This document shows, piece after piece, positions 25,138 through 34,776 of a stretch of 64,000 nt of DNA. The notes below the pieces were generated by a model. That model ran no database searches and was not told the origin of the DNA. It saw only the letters and a list, made by a program, of their open reading frames with translations. Location: positions 124,001 to 188,000 of the forward strand of contig NZ_RZRU01000012.1 in NCBI RefSeq assembly GCF_003997495.1, in the 5' to 3' direction. This stretch comes from Mesorhizobium sp. M7A.F.Ca.US.008.03.1.1. GTDB lineage: Bacteria > Pseudomonadota > Alphaproteobacteria > Rhizobiales > Rhizobiaceae. Made by a program: the position numbers and the translations under genes. Each line of letters starts with the position of its first letter. Position 1 is the first letter of the stretch.

Positions 25138-26175
25138 TCAGCCTCGCCCCGGCACCACCAGAACCTTGACCTCGCCGGGCACCGGCGGATTGGCGATCAC
25201 CGCTGGCACTTGTTCAAGCGATACCTGCCTGGAGATCAGCCTGTCGATCTCGATCGCACCGGAAGCGATGAGTTCGGCGGCGCGGCGATGGGTGTAGGGG
25301 TTGAGGAAGGAACCGAGCACCTTCAGTTCCCGGAACAACAGGTCGAACGGCTCGAATTCCACTTTCATGCCTTGCGGCGTTACGCCGACGATGACGACCG
25401 TGCCGCCGGCGCGGGCCAGCTGCATCGACTGCTCGACGGTCTCTCGCACGCCCGCGCATTCGAAGACGACGTCGACACCGCCTGGCACCAGCCCCGCCGG
25501 TCCGGCGATGGCATCGATGACATCGGCGGTTGGATCGATCGTCACTGTCGCACCGAGATCCTCGGCGAGCGCGCGCCGCGAGGCTTGCCTGGTCGACAGG
25601 ATGATGGTCGTGGCTCCCGCCAATCTTGCCAGCTGCACGGTGAGCAGGCCGATCACGCCGCCACCAAGCACGACCACCGAACTGCCCGGTTTGATACCGG
25701 CAAGGTCGACGCCGTGCAGGCAACAGCCGAGCGGCTCGCAGAAGGCACCGTGCATGGGATTCAAGCCGGCAGGCAGGACGAAAGCCTGCTTCTGCGGCAA
25801 GGCAAGATATTCGGCAAAGCCGCCGTCGCGATGAATGCCGATGGCACGTAGATTGCTGCAGAGATTGACTTGTCCCGCGTGACAACGCGCGCAGCGCCCG
25901 CAGGCGATGTTGGGGTCGCCGGTGACACGATCGCCGATGGCAAAACCCGAGACCGATTTTCCGATCGCCTCGACGGTACCGGAGAACTCATGGCCGGGCG
26001 TCACCGGCGGCGTGCACGGAAATTCGCCGTGAAACAGATGCCGATCCGTGCCGCAGACGCCGCAGGCTTCGATGCGCACCAGTAGCTCATCCGCACCGAT
26101 GTCAGGCATGTCGACGTCGCGCAGCGTGATGCCGCCCACTGCTTCCAGCCGCACCGCTTTCATGGTTTTGACCAT
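25138..26175 (-). CDS. Zinc-dependent alcohol/polyol dehydrogenase (MDR superfamily)
   Basis: 345 residues. Catalytic zinc site GVCGTDRHLFHG and GHEFSGTVEAIG; structural zinc cysteines in CGRCARCHAGQVNLC; nucleotide-binding VVVLGGGVIGLLTVQLA. The closest functional groups are sorbitol/threonine/galactitol dehydrogenases. It starts 6 bp after the TRAP large-permease stop, so it is the third gene of dctQ-dctM-adh. This suggests it oxidises the imported compound, which would then be a polyol or hydroxyacid. Confidence 0.9.
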   Translation of the reverse strand: MVKTMKAVRLEAVGGITLRDVDMPDIGADELLVRIEACGVCGTDRHLFHGEFPCTPPVTPGHEFSGTVEAIGKSVSGFAIGDRVTGDPNIACGRCARCHAGQVNLCSNLRAIGIHRDGGFAEYLALPQKQAFVLPAGLNPMHGAFCEPLGCCLHGVDLAGIKPGSSVVVLGGGVIGLLTVQLARLAGATTIILSTRQASRRALAEDLGATVTIDPTADVIDAIAGPAGLVPGGVDVVFECAGVRETVEQSMQLARAGGTVVIVGVTPQGMKVEFEPFDLLFRELKVLGSFLNPYTHRRAAELIASGAIEIDRLISRQVSLEQVPAVIANPPVPGEVKVLVVPGRG

Positions 26176-26181
26176 GCCTGT

Positions 26182-27966
26182 TCAGTTGAAGCTTGGCGGT
26201 TGCGACAGGTCAGGCTGTGGCGCTGCCGGCTTTGCCGGTGTCGGATCGCCGAAACTGGGCGGTTGCGAAAGGTCAGGAGCTGCCGGCGCCGTGCCGCCAC
26301 CAACTGGCGCCGCTCCATCCGCCGGCGGCGTGCCGAGCGGCGACAGGCCGGGCACCTCCGGTACCTTGTAGTCGATGGTGCCCGGATCGACGGTCGTTCC
26401 CTTGTAGTGCATCACCATTTGCGGGAAGGCGATGGTCAACCCGATCATGATCACCTGGATGCAGACAAAGGGCACCGCGCCCCAATAGATCTGTCCGGTG
26501 GTCACCGGCGCGATTTGTTTGCCGGTGAGACGATCGAGATAGGGCACGCGCGCGGCCACCGAACGCAGGTAGAACAGCGCGAAGCCGAAGGGCGGGTGCA
26601 TGAAGCTGGTCTGCATGTTGACGCCCAGGAGCACGCCGAACCAGATCAGGTCGATGCCGAGCTTGTCGGCGGCGGGCGCCAGCAGCGGTACGATGATGAA
26701 CGCCAATTCGAAGAAGTCGAGGAAGAAGGCGAGGAAGAAGACGAGCATGTTGACGCCGATCAGGAAGCCGACCTCGCCGCCCGGCAGCGACGTCAAAAGG
26801 TGCTCGACCCAGATGTGGCCGTTGACGCCGTAGAAGGTCAGTGAGAACACCCGTGCGCCGATCAGGATGAACAGCACGAATGACGACAGCCTTGTCGTCG
26901 AGGCCAGTGCCTGCTTGACGACGTCAAGCGACAAGCGCCCCTTGGCCGCCGCCATGAACAAGGCGCCGACGGAGCCCATTGCGCCGCCTTCGGTCGGCGT
27001 GGCGATACCCAGGAAGATGGTGCCCAGCACCAGGAAGATCAGCGCCAGTGGCGGGATCAGCACGATGATCACCTGCTGCGCGAGCCTGGACATCATGTTG
27101 AAGTTCAGGCGCTTGTCGGCAATGGCGACGATGTAGATGAACAGCACTCCGGCAGTCGCACCGAGAATGTCGGCATTGTCGCCATGTGCCGGCGCCAGAT
27201 ACCGATACGCCGCGTAGGAAACCGCTGATGTGACCAGCAAAGCCACCAGCAGCGACATCACGCCATGGCCCAGTGTACGGGCCTCGAGCGGCAGCGCCGG
27301 CATCGAGTTCGGCCGGATGATCGACATGATCAGGATGTAGGACATATAGAGGCCGGTGAGCACGAGGCCCGGGATCAACGCGCCCGCGTACATATCGCCG
27401 ACCGAGCGGCCGAGCTGGTCGGCAAGCACGATAAGCACCAGCGACGGCGGGATGATCTGGGCAAGCGTGCCGGAGGCGGCAATGACACCGGATGCGAGCC
27501 GGCGGTCATAACCATAGCGCAGCATGATCGGCAGCGAGATCAGGCCCATGGCGATGACGGAAGCCGCCACCACGCCGGTGGTCGCCGCCAAAAGCGCGCC
27601 GACGAAGATCACCGCATAGGCAAGGCCGCCACGGATGGGCCCGAACAACTGGCCGATCGTGTCGAGCAGGTCTTCGGCCATACCCGATCGCTCGAGCACG
27701 ATGCCCATGAAGGTGAAGAACGGGATGGCCAGCAGCGTGTCGTTCGACATCACCCGGCTGCCGTAGAAATTATCCGGCAATGCATGCAGGAGCGGCCAGG
27801 CGAGGTTGATCGATCCTCCGGAATAGGGGGATAGCAGCACGCCGATGAAGAAGAACATCAAGCCGTTGGCGGCCAAGGAAAAAGCGACGGGGTAGCCGAT
27901 CAGCAGGAAGATGATCAGCGAGGCGAACATGATCGGCGCCATGTTCTGCGCGATGAACTCCATCAC
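26182..27966 (-). CDS. dctM: TRAP transporter large permease (DctM) with repeated Pro-rich tail
   Basis: 594 residues, longer than the usual about 430. The core has some 12-14 hydrophobic spans and DctM motifs (FFTFMGIVLERSGMAEDLLD, ATTGVVAASVIAMG, IATPTEGGAMGSVGALF, MQTSFMHPPFGFALFYLR). An extra loop in the middle and a C-terminal extension of about 60 residues account for the length. The extension ends with two copies of PDLSQPPSF separated by a Pro/Ala linker, with no counterpart in standard DctM. ATG overlaps the DctQ stop. Works with DctQ and the binding protein at 23943-25052 in sodium-driven uptake. Confidence 0.92.
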   Translation of the reverse strand: MMEFIAQNMAPIMFASLIIFLLIGYPVAFSLAANGLMFFFIGVLLSPYSGGSINLAWPLLHALPDNFYGSRVMSNDTLLAIPFFTFMGIVLERSGMAEDLLDTIGQLFGPIRGGLAYAVIFVGALLAATTGVVAASVIAMGLISLPIMLRYGYDRRLASGVIAASGTLAQIIPPSLVLIVLADQLGRSVGDMYAGALIPGLVLTGLYMSYILIMSIIRPNSMPALPLEARTLGHGVMSLLVALLVTSAVSYAAYRYLAPAHGDNADILGATAGVLFIYIVAIADKRLNFNMMSRLAQQVIIVLIPPLALIFLVLGTIFLGIATPTEGGAMGSVGALFMAAAKGRLSLDVVKQALASTTRLSSFVLFILIGARVFSLTFYGVNGHIWVEHLLTSLPGGEVGFLIGVNMLVFFLAFFLDFFELAFIIVPLLAPAADKLGIDLIWFGVLLGVNMQTSFMHPPFGFALFYLRSVAARVPYLDRLTGKQIAPVTTGQIYWGAVPFVCIQVIMIGLTIAFPQMVMHYKGTTVDPGTIDYKVPEVPGLSPLGTPPADGAAPVGGGTAPAAPDLSQPPSFGDPTPAKPAAPQPDLSQPPSFN

Positions 27967-28547
27967 GAGCGCACCTCGTCGGCCAGCGCCTTGGCTTCGA
28001 GTTCGGCCTGCTCATGCACCGATATGAAGGGATTGGGGTCGTCCATGTCTCCGCGCATGATGGCGATCTTCTTGATGATCTCGGAGATGCCCTGCAGCGC
28101 GAGCAGGAAAAACCCGATGAGCAGGATGGCCTTGGCCGGCCAGATGATCAGGCCGCCGGAATTGTTGGACATCTCGCCGCTGCGAAACGACAGCGACACA
28201 TAGGGCACGAAATAGATGACCATCAGCGTCACGAACGGCATCAGGAAGAAGAGATGCCCGAGCAGGTCGATCCAGTGCTGTACGCGGCGTGAAAACAGGC
28301 CGTAGACGACGTCGATGCGGATATGTTCGTTCTGCTTCAGCGTATAGGCGGCGGCCAGCATGAAGGCGGCGCCGAACAGATACCATTGCAGCTCGAGCCA
28401 GGCGTTCGAGGATATGTCGAACACCTTGCGGATAATGGCGTTGGCGGCGCTCACCAGGATCGCCAGCAGGATCAGCCACGATATCCATTTGCCGATGAAT
28501 TCGTTGGCGCGATCAATAGTCCTGGATAGAGCAAGAAGCCCTGCCAT
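27963..28547 (-). CDS. dctQ: TRAP transporter small permease (DctQ)
   Basis: 194 residues with four membrane spans (starting WISWLILLAILVSAANAIIR) and the typical DctQ ELQWYLFGAAFMLAAAYTLKQNEHIRIDV signature. ATG 28547 is supported by a GGGAGAA ribosome site; the frame upstream to 28691 is not. The long C-terminal cytosolic tail is acidic. It overlaps dctM by four bases. First gene of the permease-dehydrogenase operon. Confidence 0.92.
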   Translation of the reverse strand: MAGLLALSRTIDRANEFIGKWISWLILLAILVSAANAIIRKVFDISSNAWLELQWYLFGAAFMLAAAYTLKQNEHIRIDVVYGLFSRRVQHWIDLLGHLFFLMPFVTLMVIYFVPYVSLSFRSGEMSNNSGGLIIWPAKAILLIGFFLLALQGISEIIKKIAIMRGDMDDPNPFISVHEQAELEAKALADEVRS

Positions 28548-28736
28548 GCATTTCTCCCTTGTACCGGAGGCGTGCCGGCTTCCCCCCTTTTTGTCCGTCA
28601 CGCCGCGTGGTCCAACGGTATGCCGCGCGTGGACTGACGGGTCAACAAGGATAGAGGCAGCGAATATCACCGCATGGCAGACAGTGCCCAATACCGGCGA
28701 TCTGCCTTTGCGTCATGCAACCAAAGTCTGACGTTT

Positions 28737-29642
28737 TCAGGCAATTTTGCCGGTGTCGCGGCCAGCGCCGATCAGGATCAGCGTCGTGACCAGGAACAGA
28801 TACATCCACGCGTCGCGCCATTCGACCGGGAAATAGCCGGCCCACAGCGATTCGGCCATGCCGAAGGCAGCCGCGCCGAGCGCCGCGCGCGGCGGCGAGA
28901 GATAGCCGCCGACCGCCGTCACGAACAGGATTTTCAGTCCGTAGACGAGGCCCGACCCAAAGCTGACATTACCGTAATAGAGGCCGGCCATGACACCGGC
29001 CAGCGCGGCGCAGAAACCACCGAACAGCACCGCGTGCCGGAACACCGCACGCACGTCGACGCCGCACATCGCGGCTGCCTTGGGGTCGTCGGAGACGGCG
29101 CGCCAGCGCCGTCCGAAGCTCGACCGGGCAAAAGCCCGGCTGGCCAGCGCGATTGCAGCCACCACCACGGCGCAGTCGATGAGCTGGATGAGCGTCAGCG
29201 TTGCCTTGAAGGTCGCGCCCTGCGCAAAAACGATGGGCTGCGCCAGCATCGGCGGCAGCCACAGATCATGCGTGTCGGCGGCGATGCGGCTCGCTTCGGA
29301 CAGCAGCAGCAAGATGCCGAGCGTCGTCACCACGATTGCATTGGGCGTGCGATCGGCCAAAGGTTCGAAGACATTGCGCGACAGCACGTGGCTGATCAGC
29401 GCGGCATAGAAGAACGCAGCGACGACGCCCAGCGCCACCGCCGCCAGCAGCGTCAGCCACAGCACCTGGTAGCCGAAGGCCGCGGTCAGGATCATCGTCT
29501 GGCCGCAAAAGGCGAACAACGCGCCATAGGCGAGATTGGTGCGGTGCAGGATGCCGTTGGTCAGCACATAGCCAAAGGCGAGCAGCGCATAGAGCGCGCC
29601 CGAATGCAGCCCGTTCAACACCTGCTGGAAGAAATAGAGCAT
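28737..29642 (-). CDS. Branched-chain amino-acid ABC permease, LivH type (orphan)
   Basis: 301 residues, eight or more hydrophobic spans, with the LivH-type start (YFFQQVLNGLHSGALYALLA, FGYVLTNGILHRTNLAYGAL) and the cytosolic coupling loop FGRRWRAVSDDPKAAAMCGVDV that docks on an ATPase. No LivM, LivG/F or binding protein is adjacent. Start at ATG 29642 (MLYFFQQ) is preferred to the longer frame to 29702. Either it pairs with components encoded elsewhere or it is left from a reduced operon. Confidence 0.85.
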   Translation of the reverse strand: MLYFFQQVLNGLHSGALYALLAFGYVLTNGILHRTNLAYGALFAFCGQTMILTAAFGYQVLWLTLLAAVALGVVAAFFYAALISHVLSRNVFEPLADRTPNAIVVTTLGILLLLSEASRIAADTHDLWLPPMLAQPIVFAQGATFKATLTLIQLIDCAVVVAAIALASRAFARSSFGRRWRAVSDDPKAAAMCGVDVRAVFRHAVLFGGFCAALAGVMAGLYYGNVSFGSGLVYGLKILFVTAVGGYLSPPRAALGAAAFGMAESLWAGYFPVEWRDAWMYLFLVTTLILIGAGRDTGKIA

Positions 29643-29789
29643 GCAAAACCTCGAAGCATGCCGCCCAAAGTGCGAAGCGGTCCTGGCCAACGGCATGCTC
29701 AAAAGGCTGCGGAGACCGCCGCATCCCGGAGTGAGGTTGCATCGCTGAATCTAACTTGTCAAATGCGATTTATCGGTTAGATTTTCGGC

Positions 29790-30398
29790 ATGACGGTATC
29801 CTGGACCCCGCACCGCTTCACCGGCGGCCTGCTTGCGCTCGACACGGCCAACACCGTCGTGCTGCGCGGCGATCCGGAGCGAACCTTCGACCGCTTCGAC
29901 GATCCGGCCGAGATTGCCCGCTTCGCCGACGCGGCGAGCCGCTTTCGCGCCGCCGAACTTGGCGACAGGCCGCTGGCGGTATCCTCGGCGGTGGCGATCG
30001 CGCCCGTCGTGCTGTCGATCCGCGAGGCGACGGACCGGCTGTTTCGTGGAGCGACGTCGAAGGGCGCGGTCGCCACCACCGATCTGCCCGGATTCCTGAG
30101 AGCCTGCGCCGATGGCCTTGCCGGCAGCCGGACCGAGATCGGTGCGCCGGGAAGGCCGTTCGGCGATCCTGTGACGCCGATCGCCTTCGAGGCCGCGCTG
30201 GCGGTTTCGGGGCTATCGCTTCTGCGTGACGACACTCTCGCAAGGCTGAGGATCTGTCCCAACTGCACCTGGCTATTCGTCGACAGAAGCCGCAATTCCA
30301 GCCGCCTTTGGTGCGACATGGCGGTGTGCGGCAATAGGCAGAAGGCAAGTCGTCACTACCGCCGCCGCATGGCGGCAAATGAGGTCAAGAATGCGTAG
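29790..30398 (+). CDS. CGNR zinc-finger (ABATE domain) protein
   Basis: 202 residues. The C-terminal motif C-P-N-C-x-W-L-F-V-D-x-S-R-N-x-S-R-x-W-C-x-M-x-x-C-G-N-R is the CGNR zinc finger, thought to bind nucleic acid. The N-terminal about 130 residues are the associated ABATE (stress-response) domain. Presumed transcription factor. It is divergent from the lone LivH permease (147-bp gap), a possible target. Overlaps the lipoprotein start by 8 bp. Confidence 0.92.
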   Translation: MTVSWTPHRFTGGLLALDTANTVVLRGDPERTFDRFDDPAEIARFADAASRFRAAELGDRPLAVSSAVAIAPVVLSIREATDRLFRGATSKGAVATTDLPGFLRACADGLAGSRTEIGAPGRPFGDPVTPIAFEAALAVSGLSLLRDDTLARLRICPNCTWLFVDRSRNSSRLWCDMAVCGNRQKASRHYRRRMAANEVKNA

Positions 30399-30927
30399 CG
30401 GTCTTTCCCGTTCGGTCGTTGTCGGCGCGGCGCTCATCGTGGCCGTTGCGCTCGGCGCCTGCCGCGATGCCGGCAATGACGAAGGCAAGCTGTTCGAGAT
30501 TTCCGGCAAGATATTCGTCTTCAACTACCGCCTCGCCAGGGCGACTTATGTGGTGACCCTGCGGCCGCTGAAGCCGATGGGAGAGGGCCAGGTGGCGGTG
30601 GCCAGCTTCCAGGATCCCGCCGGCGGCGCACCTCTGGTGGTCGAGCAGAAGGTGTGGCCGAAGCTCGACAAGGTGACGCTGGAGAGCCCGGCACTGACCT
30701 GCGTCGTCAAGAACAAGCCCTATGCGATTGCCATCAGCATCAAGGGGGCCGACGGCGCGGTCCTGCAGAAGATCGACACCACGCTGATGTCGACGGAAGA
30801 CCAGTCGATCCTGCCCGACCGGCCGCTGGTCATCGACCAGCTCTACACCGCCAATCCCGATCTGGTCGGCCATCCCGACGGCAAGCTGCCGGGCGAGCCG
30901 AAGCCGGATTGCTCGAAGGGCGGCTGA
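30391..30927 (+). CDS. Putative lipoprotein
   Basis: 178 residues with a lipoprotein signal ending in LGAC (lipobox, VAVALGAC-RDAG). The mature part is unrecognised, probably beta-rich, with one later Cys pair (LTCVVKN, KPDCSKGG). ATG 30391 is favoured by GAGG 6 bp upstream; an in-frame ATG at 30379 lies further inside the CGNR gene. The overlap with the CGNR gene indicates co-transcription. Confidence 0.75.
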   Translation: MRSGLSRSVVVGAALIVAVALGACRDAGNDEGKLFEISGKIFVFNYRLARATYVVTLRPLKPMGEGQVAVASFQDPAGGAPLVVEQKVWPKLDKVTLESPALTCVVKNKPYAIAISIKGADGAVLQKIDTTLMSTEDQSILPDRPLVIDQLYTANPDLVGHPDGKLPGEPKPDCSKGG

Positions 30928-31147
30928 CGCGTCGCGGCCGCCCGGGCCGCAGCTGAAATTTTCGTGCGCCGGGCAATGTCCGCGGATCGGTTTCATACCC
31001 GATTCAGGATGGCCGCGGACTGTTCGTTGCGCGTTGCCTGGCATCTGCGATTTTGTTTGACCTGCCTTGCAAGGGGAGAAAGGATGCGTCATCCGACCCC
31101 GACGTTGGCTGCCTGCCCCCGCGTGGCCTCCGCAGAGGAAATTCCTG

Positions 31148-34100
31148 ATGACGCTGCACGACGTCGCGCTCGACGACAAGTTCGATCTCGCCAAGGAGCG
31201 CATCTTCCTGTCTGGCGCGCAGGCGGTCATTCGCATGCTGCTGATGCAGCGCGAGCGCGACCGTCGCGCCGGCTTGAACACGGCCGGCTTCGTCTCCGGC
31301 TATCGCGGGTCGCCGCTCGGCGGCCTCGACATGCAGCTGTGGAAGGCGAAGAAACAGCTCGCCCAGGCTGACATCGTCTTCCAGCCGGGTCTCAACGAGG
31401 AGCTTGCCGCCACCGCTTGCTGGGGGGCGCAGCAGACGGAACTGCTTGATGAGGGCACTCATGACGGCGTCTTTTCGGTCTGGTACGGCAAGGGACCGGG
31501 CGTCGATCGTTCCGGCGACGTGTTCCGCCACGCTAACCTCGCCGGATCGTCGAAGCATGGCGGCGTGCTCGCCTTGATGGGCGACGACCATATGGCCGAA
31601 TCCTCGACCAATGCGCACGCCACCGAATTCCTGTTCGTCGACACGATGGTGCCGATCCTCAACCCGGCCGGCGTCCAGGAGATCATCGACTATGGGCTCT
31701 ACGGCTTCGCCATGTCGCGCTTTGCCGGCACGTGGGCGGCGATCAAATGCGTCAAGGACAACATCGAATCGACCGCCTCGGTCGATGCCGCGCTCGAGCG
31801 GCTGAACATTGTCGTGCCGGAGTTCGACATGCCGCCTGGCGGTCTCAACATCCGCCACGAGATCGACATGCTCGGCCAGGAGGAGCGGCTGCATGAGCAC
31901 AAGCGCGCCGCGGCCTCCGCCTTCATCCTTGCCAACGGGCTGAACCGCATTGTCTATTCGGGCGGCCGCAACCCGAAGATAGGCATCATCACGCTGGGCA
32001 AGAGCTACCTCGATGTCCGCCAGGCGCTGGAGGATATCGGCATCGACGAGGCGGCCGCCAACCGCATCGGGGTGCGGCTGTTCAAGGTCGGCTGCCCCTG
32101 GCCGCTTGACCTGCATCACATCGCCGATTTCGCCCGCGGCCTCGACACCATTGTCGTCGTCGAGGAGAAGCGCTCGCTGATCGAGGTGCAGTTGCGCGAA
32201 AGCCTTTATGGCACTGCCACCCAACCGGTCATTGTCGGCAAGAAGGACGAGCGCGGCGACTGGCTGTTTCCGGCCAAGGGCGCGCTCGATCCCAACGAGA
32301 TCGCCATCGCGCTTGGCGAGAGGATCGTCAGGACCATCGGCCCGTCCGAAGAGATTTCGGCGCGGGTGGCAAAACTGCGCCAGTTCCAGGCAATGCTCAC
32401 CGAGGCCACCGACATCGGCTCGCGCACGCCGTTCTTCTGTTCCGGTTGCCCGCACAATTCGTCCACCAAGGTGCCGGACGGCTCTATCGCCGCGGCCGGC
32501 ATCGGTTGTCACTTCATGGCGCTGTGGATGGACCGCAACACCGTCGGCTTCACGGCCATGGGCGGCGAGGGCGCGCAATGGGTCGGCCAGGCGCCGTTCT
32601 CCAAGCGGGAGCACATCTTCCAGAATCTTGGCGACGGCACCTACAACCATTCCGGCACGCTGGCGATCCGCTTCGCGCTGTCGAGCGATGCCAACATCAC
32701 CTACAAGATCCTCTACAACGACGCCGTCGCCATGACCGGCGGCCAGCCGCACGAAGGCGGCCTGACCGTCGACATGATCGCCAGGCAGGTGCGCGCCGAA
32801 GGCGTCGACCGCATCGCCATCGTCACCGATGAGCCCAGCAAATATGCCGGGAAGGCCGAATTCCCGGCCGGCGCCACCATCCATCACCGCGACGACCTCG
32901 ATCTCGTCCAGCGCGAGCTGCGCGACGTCAAGGGCGTTTCGGTGCTGCTCTACGACCAGACCTGCGCCGCCGAAAAGCGTCGCCGCCGCAAGCGCGGCAC
33001 CTTCCCCGATCCCGACAAGCGGGTCTTCATCAACGAGCTGGTCTGCGAAGGCTGCGGCGATTGCGGCGTGCAGTCGAACTGCGTCTCGATCCAGCCGGTC
33101 GAGACCGAATTCGGCCGCAAGCGCAAGATCGACCAGTCGAGCTGCAACAAGGATTTCTCCTGCGTCAACGGCTTCTGCCCGTCCTTCGTCACCGTGCACG
33201 GTGCCAAGATCCGCAAGGCCGAGGGCCTGGCCGGCAAAGCCGATCCGCTGGAAGGCGTGCCCGTGCCGGTGCAATTCCCGCTTGGCCAGCAGGGCTGGGC
33301 GGCGATCATCGACGGCGTCGGCGGCACCGGCGTCGTCACCGTCGGTGCGGTGCTTGGCATGGCGGCGCATCTTGAGGACAAGGGCTGCGGCATGATCGAC
33401 ATGGCCGGCCTCGCCCAGAAGGGTGGCTCGGTGTTCACGCATGTCCGCATCGCCCGCACCCCGGACGACATCCATGCCATCCGCGTTTCGGCCGGCAAGG
33501 CCGATCTGGTGCTTGGCTGCGACCTCGTCGTGTCGGGCGCGAAGAAGGTGCTGACCGCGGTGCGCGAGGGCCACACCATCTTCGTCGCCAACACCGCCGA
33601 GATCATGCCCGGCGAATTCGCCCGCTCGGCTGATTTTTCGTTGCCGATAGAGCGGCTGAAAAAGGCGATCCGCGCGGCAGCGGGCGACGACAAGGCGCAT
33701 TTCTTCGACGCCACCCGCACCGCCACGGCACTTTTCGGCAATTCGCTCGGCGCCAACATGTTCATGCTCGGCTTTGCCTTCCAGCACGGCGGCCTGCCAT
33801 TGTCGGCTGAGGCCGTCGAGAAGGCGATCGAACTCAATGGCGAAGCCGTGGCGATGAACATCGCCGCTTTCCGCTGGGGACGTCGCGCTGCCCATCAGCC
33901 GGATTTCGTGCGCGGGCTCGTTGCCCAGCCGGGTCCAGCCGTGGCTGGAAAGGCCGGCCAGGCCACGGATATCGCCGAGACACTGGACGACATCATCGCC
34001 CGCCGCGTCGCCTTCCTGACCGCCTATCAGAACGCCGCTTATGGCAGGCGTTATGCCGAAAAACTGGCCGTTTTGCGCGCCGCCGAAGCGAAGGCCGTGC

Positions 34101-34642
34101 CTGGTTCTACCGCGGTGTCGCAGGCCGCCGCCAGGAACTTGTTCAAGCTGATGGCGATCAAGGACGAATACGAGGTGGCGCGTCTTTACACGGACGGCTC
34201 TTTCGCCGCCGAACTTGGAAAACAGTTCCAGAGCTACGAAAAGCTCGAATTCCACCTCGCTCCGCCGATCATGGGCCGTCGTGGCAATGACGGCAGCCCT
34301 AGGAAATCGAGCTTCGGCCCGTGGATGATGAAGGGTTTTCGGATTCTGGCGGCGATGAAGGGCCTGCGCGGCACCGCCTTCGACCTGTTCGGCTACACCG
34401 CCGAACGGCGCATGGAGCGACAGCTGCTGGCGCGGTACGAGGCGGATCTGGATTTCATCGCCGGATCGTTGGCCCCGGCCAGGGTCGATGCGGCGGCTGC
34501 ATTGGCTTCGGTGCCTGCCCTCATTCGCGGCTACGGCCACGTCCGTCGAGCCAGCGCCGAAAAGGCGGCTGGCGAACGTTCCCGGCTGCTTCAGCGCCTC
34601 GCAAACGCACCGGCGGGGCCGGCACTTCAGGCCGCCGAGTGA
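31148..34642 (+). CDS. Indolepyruvate ferredoxin oxidoreductase (single-chain IorA-IorB fusion)
   Basis: 1164 residues. N-terminal pyrimidine-binding half (GFVSGYRGSPLGGLD), TPP-binding core (GIGCHFMALWMD, GGEGAQWVGQAP, GDGTYNHSGTLAIRFA), an Fe-S segment (CEGCGDCGVQSNC and CNKDFSCVNGFCPSF), and a C-terminal gamma/beta-type domain (DGVGGTGVVTVGAVLG, LAQKGGSVFTHVRI). Archaeal enzymes split this into two subunits; the long fused form is the usual proteobacterial one. It oxidatively decarboxylates aryl- or branched 2-oxoacids to acyl-CoA. An AGAGGAAA site supports ATG 31148. Stand-alone gene. Confidence 0.93.
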   Translation: MTLHDVALDDKFDLAKERIFLSGAQAVIRMLLMQRERDRRAGLNTAGFVSGYRGSPLGGLDMQLWKAKKQLAQADIVFQPGLNEELAATACWGAQQTELLDEGTHDGVFSVWYGKGPGVDRSGDVFRHANLAGSSKHGGVLALMGDDHMAESSTNAHATEFLFVDTMVPILNPAGVQEIIDYGLYGFAMSRFAGTWAAIKCVKDNIESTASVDAALERLNIVVPEFDMPPGGLNIRHEIDMLGQEERLHEHKRAAASAFILANGLNRIVYSGGRNPKIGIITLGKSYLDVRQALEDIGIDEAAANRIGVRLFKVGCPWPLDLHHIADFARGLDTIVVVEEKRSLIEVQLRESLYGTATQPVIVGKKDERGDWLFPAKGALDPNEIAIALGERIVRTIGPSEEISARVAKLRQFQAMLTEATDIGSRTPFFCSGCPHNSSTKVPDGSIAAAGIGCHFMALWMDRNTVGFTAMGGEGAQWVGQAPFSKREHIFQNLGDGTYNHSGTLAIRFALSSDANITYKILYNDAVAMTGGQPHEGGLTVDMIARQVRAEGVDRIAIVTDEPSKYAGKAEFPAGATIHHRDDLDLVQRELRDVKGVSVLLYDQTCAAEKRRRRKRGTFPDPDKRVFINELVCEGCGDCGVQSNCVSIQPVETEFGRKRKIDQSSCNKDFSCVNGFCPSFVTVHGAKIRKAEGLAGKADPLEGVPVPVQFPLGQQGWAAIIDGVGGTGVVTVGAVLGMAAHLEDKGCGMIDMAGLAQKGGSVFTHVRIARTPDDIHAIRVSAGKADLVLGCDLVVSGAKKVLTAVREGHTIFVANTAEIMPGEFARSADFSLPIERLKKAIRAAAGDDKAHFFDATRTATALFGNSLGANMFMLGFAFQHGGLPLSAEAVEKAIELNGEAVAMNIAAFRWGRRAAHQPDFVRGLVAQPGPAVAGKAGQATDIAETLDDIIARRVAFLTAYQNAAYGRRYAEKLAVLRAAEAKAVPGSTAVSQAAARNLFKLMAIKDEYEVARLYTDGSFAAELGKQFQSYEKLEFHLAPPIMGRRGNDGSPRKSSFGPWMMKGFRILAAMKGLRGTAFDLFGYTAERRMERQLLARYEADLDFIAGSLAPARVDAAAALASVPALIRGYGHVRRASAEKAAGERSRLLQRLANAPAGPALQAAE

Positions 34643-34776
34643 GGGCGATGTTTAACTGAAGACTGATTTCCCGGTCTGTCCTGCTTTTGCACTCCTTCGG
34701 CAACCAGCCAAAACACTGTTCTAAGCCTTTCTTAAGGCGGATGTGGGATGACGAGGCTTAGCGTTGGGCCGACGAT

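Noticed and set aside
30928..30962. GCGGCC/GGCCGC stem after the lipoprotein gene
   Set aside because: Short stem and T run displaced by about 8 bp; too weak.
31004..34540. A 1178-codon open frame on the minus strand
   Set aside because: It is antisense to the indolepyruvate oxidoreductase gene, with His/Arg/Asp-rich non-protein composition. High G+C third positions keep the opposite strand open.
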